Assembly: GCA_029891345.1 (NCBI GenBank)
Contig: CM056993.1
Location: 277,218,016-277,282,015 of the forward strand
Reading direction: 5' to 3'
From: Dryococelus australis
Lineage: Eukaryota; Arthropoda; Insecta; Phasmatodea; Phasmatidae
Length of the DNA: 64,000 nucleotides
The translations under genes were made by a program, and so were the position numbers. This document shows positions 1 through 7,190 of the stretch, one piece after another. Every line of letters starts with the position of its first letter. The stretch's first letter is position 1. The notes beneath the pieces are model-generated. The model worked only from the letters and a program-made list of their open reading frames with translations, was not told the DNA's origin and did not search any database.

Positions 1-49
1 ATGCACGCTTCAGGTCACTATGGCCGAACTTGGACACTGCATAGCTCAT

Positions 50-650
50 AGTTCACTAGTGCATGATAATGAACTAATCGAAACCTCGTCGAAACTGACC
101 CTTATGGGGTGGAAAGTCCTTGGCGATGACGAGAAACCATGTGAGTCATGCCAGCAACACAAGCACATATTTTTTTAAACTATCGAAAGTCATATCGGTG
201 TTCACATGATCAGAGTACACATAACGGAGATTCAAGTCATTCATACGAAACAGAATGAGGAAATTTACATTGTCATGCAGAAGTTGCTTCGGCATACGAG
301 AGTACGTTTGACAGAGGTAAATTGCATCCACAGCGACATGGCGACCAATGCTGAAGTACTTTTGCATTGTGTTCTGCTTCTCACATGCGACATCATCGAA
401 TACGAACACAGTTAGGCCTAGCATCGCTCGGTGGTACATCATAATTGTGGCTAAATGAGAAATACTGAAGTCTATCCATGGCCTGCAGAACCTGTGTCAG
501 GCGAAGGTATATCGATTATTAGAGAGACTTCGAGTTACGAAGCAGAGAGTTACACATTCTCGAAGCAGAGAGTATTGGGATGCTCCAGAAGGCTGAGGAG
601 CACACACATCTTCCCACAGTTGCTCGGACCGGCGATAATAGCATGAACAG
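50..650 (-). pseudogene. Polinton packaging ATPase (A32/FtsK-HerA type), broken
   Basis: This is a decayed DNA-packaging ATPase of the A32-like family used by Polintons and related virus-like elements to pump DNA into capsids. Read on the minus strand, a Walker A-like motif GPSNCGK is at 610-630 (the usual Thr/Ser after Lys is Met here). A Walker B-like stretch VFVFDDV lies near 380-405, followed by the conserved segments FSIGRHVAVDAIYLCQTYS and DNVNFLILFRMNDLN. The longest open piece is 146-442 (98 aa). The Walker A part lies upstream beyond stops, and the C-terminal part continues in another frame below 146 after a T-rich run. It is divergent from the capsid genes at 0.8-3.8 kb, a common Polinton arrangement. 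Family assignment is from remembered motifs, not a search. Confidence 0.82.
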
Positions 651-801
651 TGTCCGGTAGATGCTACCCATTATGCAATTCCTGGGCCATAGATTTGTCT
701 TCCACAGTGATGCTAACAGGAAGCATGGTAGTCTGGGGCACGATCTCCATCATACTGAGACAAGACCGCTAAACCACACGTACTTATGATTGTACAAAAT
801 G

Positions 802-807
802 TATAAA
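802..807 (+). promoter_or_regulatory. TATA box in front of the PLA2/pX-like gene
   Basis: TATAAA starts 44 bp before the ATG at 846. A GCATTAGT stretch near 830-837 sits at about the spacing expected for an initiator. Similar TATA boxes occur before two other Polinton ORFs (4407 and 5280), which supports but does not prove promoter function. Confidence 0.45.
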
Positions 808-845
808 TGATGCACATGCTGACCACATAGCATTAGTATGCAGTA

Positions 846-1480
846 ATGCATCATGGGAGCAAGGTGGAGAGGGGACACAGACTTGTGAATACACTGATCA
901 ACAACCTTCTGTTCGAAGCTCATATTCCCGGCTACAAATTTTGGGGGCCTGGTACCCAGCTAGCGAGGAGATTGAAGCAAGGAAACGTTCCAGTCAACCC
1001 CCTCACCAAGGCGTGCCAGCAGCACGACATTGCATATGCGACAAATAGTAGGTTGGAGGATACACACAATGGACAGGATCCTCACAGACAAAGCCTGCAT
1101 GATAGGCATTTCGTCCACATATAAGCTCTGGGAACGGCTGGTGGCCTGGGAGTGGCCAAGAGTATGTGAGGAAAGATGAAACATGGAATTGCGCTGGTGT
1201 TCATGAGGAAGAAGAATAAGTAGAAACCATGCATAGGAAACCATACCGCCGAGTTAAGCACATTGAGATCTTGCCAATTCTCCTACCAGCCATCTGTAGT
1301 TTAATCGGAGGGGACAGCGGGATAGCAAGAGCAGTGAACAGTGCTAAAGGAGAAAACCAATGACTCTTGGAAAAGATCAGGCATAATAGGAAAATGGAAG
1401 CTCTCGCCTGGGGAGCAAAAAACGGTCAAGACTTGTACCTCCACCCGTACAAGCAGGGGTTGTGGAAGGAAGCAAAGGGA
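846..1480 (+). pseudogene. Polinton phospholipase-A2 domain / pX-like capsid-associated protein, broken
   Basis: The ATG at 846 opens a 92-codon frame carrying a PLA2-like domain of the kind found in parvovirus VP1 and in Polinton/adintovirus capsid clusters. Visible are the calcium-loop-like GYKFWGPGTQ and the active-site-like CQQHDIAYA with its His-Asp pair. The reading then shifts. Around 1235-1470 the typical downstream half follows: a short hydrophobic stretch (ILPILLPAICSLIGG), then RHNRKMEALAWG and LYLHPYKQG, which resemble the adenovirus pX-like tail seen in these proteins. Several stops and at least one frame change separate the parts. In intact relatives the protein is thought to act during entry; this copy cannot encode it whole. 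The boundary with the following protease is estimated. Confidence 0.78.
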
Positions 1481-1489
1481 GGTGGTAGG

Positions 1490-1830
1490 ACGACAACAAA
1501 GGAGGCAATCCTAAGAGCCCTGCCCGACGCACCACTCATGAACATTGATATACACAAGTATGCTTGGAAACTGCAAATACCCAACTTCAGGGGTGTCTAT
1601 GTGGGACTGTCTACCACACCACCAATGGCGAGCAGAGAGAGGGCTAATAAACCTAGATATCAGTCATGGGCACAGGACATACTGGACCGCATATGTGAAG
1701 CAAGGGCTTAGGGTCGACTACTAAGACAGCTACGAAAATCTAAGGGGCCCCACCCGAACTGAAAATGTACATGAGGGGTACTAGGATCTATTATAACCAC
1801 GTGCCATGCATTTCCTGTCGCTGAAACTGA
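1490..1830 (+). pseudogene. Polinton adenovirus-type cysteine protease, broken
   Basis: The start resembles the conserved N-terminus of Polinton maturation proteases: LPDAPLMNIDIHKYAWKL followed by IPNFRGVYV (about 1520-1605). The open frame ends at 1711 in sequence that no longer looks conserved, so the central catalytic-His segment is lost or scrambled. Past 1711, in another frame, a match to the later part of the fold reappears (DSYENLRG, then YYNHVP near 1790-1806). The catalytic Cys region is not recognisable. It lies between the pX-like and penton-like genes, the usual Polinton order. The enzyme normally processes capsid precursors. Confidence 0.68.
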
Positions 1831-2445
1831 AGGGGGCATGGTAAAACATGCTAATAGACTTTCAAACGTTCTTCTCCTTATCAATCATTGATGAGCACAA
1901 CTGCATGTTTCGATACATCAAGGATTATGAGAGGAGAGGCGAGGTGCACATACCCACCAGATCGTATGAGGTAGAGGATATTGAAGAGTACCTCAAGTGA
2001 AAATTGGGACAGGATTTCGCGGTAAAGTTGTGCGGCAATGCCAACATGCTACACAGCAAAATGTCTAGTACCAACCACATAGATTTCACATGAAACGACC
2101 TACTCGCAGCTATGTTGGGGTTCGAGAACGCGATGTACGAAGCCAATAACCTGCACAAATTGACCCTACCCGTAAACATATTCCCCGTGAATGTGATATG
2201 AATAAACTGCAGTTTAGTGACCGGCTCGTACCTTAATGGTCTGCCCAGCCAAACACTGCACAAGTTCGTGACGATAGTTCTGCTGGGGTTTAAACTGGTG
2301 GACATGCCGAAGATGCCCATTTACATCCCTGTCATCATGGGGAGTGTACAGGAAGTGCTCGTGTCTATCAGCGACCAGGACAACCTTCGGATCAACTTCT
2401 GAGGCGAATAAATCATGGTCCGACTACATCTACGCAAAGATGGGG
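1806..2445 (+). pseudogene. Polinton minor capsid (penton-like) protein, broken
   Basis: A likely start ATG is at 1806. Conserved landmarks follow in one general reading with in-frame stops: LIDFQTFFS near 1855, IPTRSYEVEDIEEYL (about 1950-1995), NHIDFT near 2075, LPVNIFPVNVI (about 2165-2200), TGSYLNGLPSQTLHKF (about 2221-2270), ISDQDNLRINF ending at the stop 2400-2402, and MVRLHLR near 2414-2440. These match the penton-base-like vertex protein of arthropod Polintons and adintoviruses. At least four stop codons interrupt it (for example 2400-2402). It sits directly upstream of the major capsid gene. Confidence 0.75.
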
Positions 2446-2581
2446 CTGAACTTTAAGCATGGGAAAGTAATAAAAGCGGCTTACCACACAAAACCGGACA
2501 TCAGTACAGGGCGAGTTTACAGCATACTAACATCAGCAAACATGAGTTCTCTGTGCATATTGGGACTATCTGTTAAGCTGT

Positions 2582-3790
2582 ATGGATGGAGAGATTCTAA
2601 ATGTGACAGAGCCAGAGGAGTTCGAAGACTCGATCGCAGTGGCAGAGCTCCACATGTGCATGCCTTATCTGCTAGACTGTACACCCCCTCGTCTGTGGTG
2701 TGGATACTGGTCCAAAACCAAGATGTCTACACCATTCCCTGTATTTCCTATTTGCTGTTTCGAGGGACAATACTGAAGGCCAGAAATGTGGTACCAAAGA
2801 TGACGAAAATCGTTAGGAACGGGATTCTACACACAAGTCGCATTGCATACGAGCTCAACAGGAGCGAAGTAGACACGACAAGAGATGTAGGAATCACAGC
2901 AACCATAAAAAATTACCTCTTGCTGACACAAAACCAGCTTCCCGTTGCGAAAATGCCCTGCTGGGATATCGAGGAGGACTACAAGATCCTGGTCTACCCA
3001 CAGAGGGAATTCGAAGTGTGCATTCCGCTTGCCATGCTATTGGACTTTGCCGAGGAATATAAACACGTGATTATCAATGCGAAGCCAGAACTGGTTATTC
3101 TCATGGAAAATATGCAAGCTAATGCCGTGCTGGATACTGTAGCACACCCGAAGTCACAATGCTGGCTATCCGGTCCATAGAATGGATTCTGCCACATGTG
3201 CAGGTAAAAATGTTGGAATGGGTGAAACTTTTGAAGTGTGCCAAGAAGGGTAGGAACATCGACATGGCATTCCACATGTGGAGTCTAGAAACATACCCGA
3301 TCATCCCACAGGCAACGAGGGTCAACTGGAATGTAAAAACTTGCTTCCCAAGCAAAAAGCCATGCTACATAATCATCGTGTTACAGAGGAGAAAACAGAA
3401 TGCTATCGGTGCTGACGGCTCGACATTCGACCATTAAAGTATCAAAAAAGTGAAAGTAACCTTCAACTTGCAGTGCTATCCCTATGGCGACCTAAATATC
3501 AATTTCGCGAATGGAATGTATATGGTACCAAACCATATATATGCCAACATTCAGTGGGTCTACTATGGCCATGCACAGTCCCCAATGCATGGCCTGACCA
3601 GTTCATGAACACAGTCCCTCTGCTTGTGTTCAATGTCAGTAAGCAGGATGACAGAATACAGAGTGGTGCTGTGCAATGTAGAATCGAAATGACCACCATG
3701 GCTAATTTCCTGGGGAACACACAGGCCCATGCCAATGTGCAAGACTGTATAGTTCAGGTATTGATGTAAAATATACTTATGGACTACTCA
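2582..3790 (+). pseudogene. Polinton major capsid protein (double jelly-roll type), broken
   Basis: The ATG at 2582 starts MDGEILNVTEPEEFEDSIA, the acidic N-terminus usual for this family. A frame change follows, then QNQDVYTIPCISYLLFRGT and IAYELNRSEVDTTRDVGIT in the long frame ending at 3180. A second change gives the frame 3159-3437 with the landmarks NIDMAFHMWSLETYPIIP and ATRVNWNVKT and ending STFDH. After the stop the same frame continues with NLQCYPYGDLNINFA and IYANIQWVYYG. A third change near 3600 gives VPLLVFNVSKQDDRI. These segments are in the order expected for double jelly-roll capsid proteins. At about 400 codons the span is near normal, so damage is by point mutation and small indels rather than large deletion. 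Confidence 0.8.
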
Positions 3791-3799
3791 CCACTTCCC

Positions 3800-4350
3800 A
3801 TCCATCACAATGTTCTCAAATGTCCAGGGCAGCATCTCGCAGAGTAGCTTTATAGTTAAACATATCTGCATAGCTTACGAGGATGGTACTTTGGCATAAT
3901 GTGCCTTCCTACCACCCTTCCCATGGCACATGCTCGACGAGAAGAGTAAGGTGACAAATACATGGCTGGAGAAACATTACCATGGCATACATTGGGACAA
4001 TGGTAATGTATGAGATGTACTCACCTGTATGTTGCCTGAGAGCACCGCCTACATCGCCGGACGAGAACAGAAGCGGTGGCTAAGTATCCACTGTAGCAGC
4101 GGCACAAGGATGTGCGATGTAAAGACGGAGTACAACTGTCCCTTGTTGCAGGTACTGAGGTCTCGGTACACACCGCGCCACTCATGCATCGAGTATGGGT
4201 GGTCCTGGGTGTGTCCGGACATGAACGTACTACTACTGCATGCAAGGTCCCTGGGAACTGGAGGGGGGAAAGCAATGACTATCAGATGGAGTATGTCTAC
4301 ATATAGGTACAAAGGCTCGGTACACCATGCTGGCAGCAAGTGGTCATGAC
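3800..4350 (+). pseudogene. Conserved Polinton ORF of unknown function (WLEKHYHGIHW motif), broken
   Basis: Three frames carry pieces that look like one decayed gene: ICIAYEDGTLA near 3868-3897, FPWHMLDEKSKV then TWLEKHYHGIHWDNGN (about 3918-4005), REQKRWLSIHC near 4064-4095, and a Cys-containing tail. I have a weak memory of this motif order in insect Polinton or adintovirus clusters downstream of the capsid gene, but I cannot name the function. Stops and frame changes are frequent. The main alternative is chance resemblance in the Cys-rich tail; the WLEKHYHGI segment is the strongest part. Confidence 0.45.
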
Positions 4351-4406
4351 CACCACTAAGTACAATGGAGGAGGGGAGGATGCAGTAAGGCTGGTGCCCG
4401 ACGGTG

Positions 4407-4414
4407 TATAAAAA
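4407..4414 (+). promoter_or_regulatory. TATA box before the 4458 ORF
   Basis: TATAAAAA lies about 50 bp before the frame at 4458, in the gap after the preceding broken gene. With the boxes at 802 and 5280 it suggests separate promoters for late-cluster Polinton genes. No initiator is clear. Confidence 0.4.
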
Positions 4415-4457
4415 CCCGGCCTGATAGATAGGACAGACCACTGTACCGCACGCTCTT

Positions 4458-4841
4458 GTGGAAACTGAACGGCAACAGCCAGTTCACGACTTGGCCGACC
4501 TCACATTGGGCAAACAGTACACGGCGAAGGACTTCCGGAGGGCCGAAACAGCATATGACTCGTGTACCACATGTCTATTGCAAGGCATTGTCCATGTGCG
4601 ACTACTGGTGCGGTATGCACAGCTCATCAATGACAGCTATATGGCAGCAATGAACAATGGTAACATGTTCATAACATACAGTGGAATCAAGTCCATAGGC
4701 AATGGCAGGACGTGCATCGGCACGTCGTCGTCGAGTTTTCATCAACACGACCTCGAAGGTTTCTCTCTTTTTCTCTCTCTCTCTCTCTCTATATCTCTCG
4801 ACCACAGGAAAGATAAAACTCAACACACAAATGTATTCTGA
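4458..4841 (+). CDS. Small Polinton ORF, possible ssDNA-binding OB-fold protein
   Basis: The first about 100 codons look protein-coding: LADLTLGKQYTAKDFRRAET, then VRLLVRYAQLINDSY and NGNMFITYSGIKS. The pattern (short basic N-terminus, strand-rich segment, LxRYxxLI, then MxxxNNGNMFITY) reminds me of small single-strand-binding-like proteins common in arthropod Polinton-type elements, but this is inference from pattern only. The last third of the frame runs into a CT microsatellite (4761-4796) and is probably not part of the original protein. It may be a damaged copy; no start ATG is certain, and the frame starts from a non-ATG codon at 4458. Confidence 0.4.
   Translation: METERQQPVHDLADLTLGKQYTAKDFRRAETAYDSCTTCLLQGIVHVRLLVRYAQLINDSYMAAMNNGNMFITYSGIKSIGNGRTCIGTSSSSFHQHDLEGFSLFLSLSLSISLDHRKDKTQHTNVF
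4761..4796 (+). repeat. CT-rich microsatellite
   Basis: A pyrimidine tract dominated by CT dinucleotides interrupts the tail of the preceding ORF. A reading as an intron acceptor was considered and rejected. Confidence 0.8.
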
Positions 4842-4962
4842 CTTTAGCCCACTGGATGTGGACAAGTATGATAGTGTCATGTTTGGCTTCCGTCACGTGC
4901 AGTTTAAACCACCAGGATGGCCAGAGCACATGGAACTTTGCACGGGCTCGAACATTGGGTGA
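4831..4962 (+). CDS. Small Polinton ORF A (43 aa), unrecognised
   Basis: An ATG at 4831 opens MYSDFSPLDVDKYDSVMFGF, followed by RHVQFKPPGWPEHMEL. I do not recognise it. It shares a pattern with the ORF at 5344 (acidic FxPxDxxxY, then V-x-FKP, then E-x-V/M), so the two may be degenerate paralogues placed in tandem. It may be truncated by a stop at 4960-4962. Confidence 0.3.
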   Translation: MYSDFSPLDVDKYDSVMFGFRHVQFKPPGWPEHMELCTGSNIG

Positions 4963-5279
4963 GTCACAGCAACAGAGACTGTCTCGTTCTCTATCCAACA
5001 CCCTGCAGTATTGTCGCCTGTCTAGTCTACTACTTACAACCGAACTCCGAGCTACCATGTACAACAGCAGCCCTGATGGAAAATGCAAACTAAGGTGATG
5101 TACACCAGGTATGGTTACAGCGGACAATTGCATATGAGCTGTACCAGCCAACCAGACTTATGCACTGGACCAATCTTGCATTGAGGAACATCATACGACA
5201 GTCATGAAGTGCAGCACGGTGACGTGCGAGACACTATGTATGCCGCTCACCTGTGAGGTGTTTCTCGCAGTGAAGTACT

Positions 5280-5325
5280 TATAAGAGGCTGTGTGCGCTA
5301 CAACTCGCATGCAGTCAGCATCAGT
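5280..5325 (+). promoter_or_regulatory. TATA box plus initiator before the 5344 ORF
   Basis: TATAAG begins at 5280. ATCAGT, close to the arthropod initiator consensus TCAGT, lies at 5320-5325, about 40 bp downstream and 19 bp before the ATG at 5344. The spacing is slightly long for a canonical TATA-initiator pair. Confidence 0.4.
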
Positions 5326-5343
5326 ACATCGCCCAAGAGAGAC

Positions 5344-5598
5344 ATGAGTTTCGACCTGCAGTCGTTGGCAGCACAGCTTCCAGGGGAATCAATTGTCACC
5401 ATCACCATGGACTTCAACAAACATGATTGTGTTCAGTTCCGGCCAGAAGATGCTAACCTCTACGAATGTTATTATGTGGACTACAAACAAGTTGTGTTCA
5501 AACCGGAGCTCGAGTACGAGCAGGTGTCCAGGTGTGTGATAGTACCAACCGCATGTGGAGCTATCAGGATGCCTGGGATGAATTCCACAGTGTCATAG
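5344..5598 (+). CDS. Small Polinton ORF B (84 aa), unrecognised
   Basis: The ATG at 5344 follows a TATA/initiator pair. The protein begins MSFDLQSLAAQLPGES and includes FNKHDCVQFRPEDANLYECY and VVFKPELEYEQV. No family is recognised. The FRPxDxxxY...VFKP pattern is shared with the ORF at 4831. It could be an intact small gene or the N-terminal part of a longer one, because a different frame stays open from 5466 to 5879. Confidence 0.4.
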   Translation: MSFDLQSLAAQLPGESIVTITMDFNKHDCVQFRPEDANLYECYYVDYKQVVFKPELEYEQVSRCVIVPTACGAIRMPGMNSTVS

Positions 5599-5879
5599 AA
5601 CCATGTAGCAAGTACGTCGGATGTGCGGTCGTGCATTTGCACCCCTACAGTCGCCTCCCCGTCAATGGGTACATCCTCAAAGCTCTTGCAGACTTTGAAG
5701 ATATTACGGAACACCAGCATGCGTGCAGGCAAGTCGACTTTGCCCTGCACGAGGAGGATGGCACAACATGTTGCTGGGACGAGGAATGTACGGGACATAT
5801 ACATACTACGACGATGGGAAACATCAAATGGTACCTACCCTGCAGTGCACGTGTGTGTTGTGTATACAAGAAAGAATGA
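5466..5879 (+). CDS. Overlapping frame downstream of ORF B, unrecognised
   Basis: A 137-codon frame overlaps the end of ORF B and runs on alone to 5879, with acidic and His/Cys-rich segments such as LADFEDITEHQHACRQVDF. It could be the frameshifted continuation of ORF B. The opposite strand is also open at 5481-5804, so coding status is uncertain. Confidence 0.2.
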   Translation: MLLCGLQTSCVQTGARVRAGVQVCDSTNRMWSYQDAWDEFHSVIEPCSKYVGCAVVHLHPYSRLPVNGYILKALADFEDITEHQHACRQVDFALHEEDGTTCCWDEECTGHIHTTTMGNIKWYLPCSARVCCVYKKE

Positions 5880-5897
5880 GTACTTCACTTGAACAGT

Positions 5898-6014
5898 ATG
5901 GAGGGCGACAACGCATTGACCAATGAGGGCGAGCTGGCATGCAACAGCAAGTGTAGTTGCTGGGAAGTTGTTTGTGTCCTTGTTTCATGCCTGTTGCTGC
6001 GCCGGTCCAGATGA
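5898..6014 (+). CDS. Putative 38-aa membrane peptide
   Basis: The ATG at 5898 opens MEGDNALTNEGELACN, then a Cys-rich hydrophobic stretch WEVVCVLVSCLLL, and ends RRSR before the stop at 6012-6014. The layout (acidic N-terminus, one hydrophobic segment of about 13 residues, basic end) would suit a small single-pass membrane protein, which some Polinton-like elements encode. The hydrophobic segment is short and chance cannot be excluded. Confidence 0.25.
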   Translation: MEGDNALTNEGELACNSKCSCWEVVCVLVSCLLLRRSR

Positions 6015-6098
6015 GCCTGTGAAGAAGATAGCAGTGGGGAACCTAAGGGAGCACTATAAGACAGGTGCGGCTGACCCAGCCACCTTCACTCCAGCATT

Positions 6099-6263
6099 AT
6101 GAGCCTTCCGTTCACACCCGAAGAGAGCTATGCTAGCATGGTGTCAGGGTGGTGCACAGTGACCTACACCCTCCCATCTACCAGGGGTAGGAGGAGAATC
6201 ACACAAAGAGGTGTGCAATGGGGTCGTCCACTGGCTGCTCGCCCACACCCAGGCAATGCATAA
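6099..6263 (+). CDS. Putative small basic protein (54 aa)
   Basis: The ATG at 6099 opens MSLPFTPEESYASMVSGW. The C-terminal half is arginine-rich (STRGRRRITQRG, then WGRPLAARPH), reminiscent in composition of virion core or DNA-condensing peptides. No family match is recognised. Its place in the Polinton cluster is the only context. Confidence 0.22.
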   Translation: MSLPFTPEESYASMVSGWCTVTYTLPSTRGRRRITQRGVQWGRPLAARPHPGNA

Positions 6264-6367
6264 GCGGTGCCAGCAGCAGGTGACATGTACTCCACCAGGG
6301 CGCTGCACCATCCAACATCTGCACCTCCACATGCTGCTGCCCTGCAGTGCGGATGAAGTAGGGGTGT

Positions 6368-6679
6368 ATGCACTGCTGTACTATGTCCCTCATGCCACAG
6401 CAGCACAAGCCGCCACTCTCAGCACTGCCGTCCACATTGGATATGGAGGGCAGCCCCCTACCCAAAGTCACACAACCACCACCAACCATCATAATGCTAG
6501 ATGACGATGATGGAGCAGCGGCTGCAGGGACCACCCAGGAAGTGGAGGCAGCCCAGGCACTGCTGGGCATCTCGCGCCGGCCGAGCCAGAAGCAGCCGAG
6601 CAATGCATCGCAAACGATGGTTGAATTGATAGAGCTGCTGGACCTGTTTGGCAGCGAGCCACTTCAACCATCGAAGTGA
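6368..6679 (+). CDS. Low-complexity Polinton-region ORF, unrecognised
   Basis: This 103-codon frame has a Pro/Thr-rich segment, an acidic run (IMLDDDDGAAAAG), a helix-like EVEAAQALLGISRRP and ends LFGSEPLQPSK. Such low-complexity and acidic pieces are found in virus accessory proteins but are not diagnostic. Minus-strand frames are open in the same place. Confidence 0.2.
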   Translation: MHCCTMSLMPQQHKPPLSALPSTLDMEGSPLPKVTQPPPTIIMLDDDDGAAAAGTTQEVEAAQALLGISRRPSQKQPSNASQTMVELIELLDLFGSEPLQPSK

Positions 6680-7190
6680 TGCTATCCAACTGTGGCAGCA
6701 ACAACATCAGTGGCCATGCTCCTGGTGCCTGCCCCGAGGTGGAAGTAGCAGGCGAATGCCTCCATCACCACCGCCCCAAAGCTTGTCGATGCAGGGACCT
6801 CCATCGAGGTACTGGTGATGGTGGATGCTGCCACCTCCACCCCCTCTGGGAGGAGGAAGGTGTCGACGGCCACGCAGATGCCTGCCCGACGTCCTTGGCA
6901 GAGGCCAGCAGCAGCAGCAGCTCTTGGATCTTACAGAGACGACAGTTGTATTGTCGCTTTAAAACAAACATATGCCAGAGTTGAGCCCTATACTAGACCA
7001 TTAATGTCCTTTTACCGAAGTGTGCATCATATTTTCTGCTTAATGAGATGCACGCTGATACAGCGTTCGCATTCGTCTACGTACATAAATGATTTACTTG
7101 TCTCGGGAAATGACATACGCACGTACTCGGGGAAACGATTGTGTGTACGTCTCGTGCCCTTACAGCCCATAAGCTATTATTTTTAAAATC
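6676..7190 (+). other. End of GC-rich Polinton block with overlapping open frames
   Basis: Two plus-strand frames (6676-6984 and 6815-7186) overlap. The second holds a basic stretch (TPSGRRKVSTATQ then ARRPWQRPAAAA). Base composition falls to the AT-rich background at about 7.15-7.2 kb, so the right end of the Polinton remnant is probably here. No terminal inverted repeat could be assigned because the left end lies outside the window. Confidence 0.3.

Noticed and set aside
4757..4807. Short intron with CT-rich acceptor in the Polinton ORF
   Set aside because: Only ~50 bp, with a poor donor (GTTTCT), and the joined frame ends at once. The CT tract is better explained as a microsatellite.
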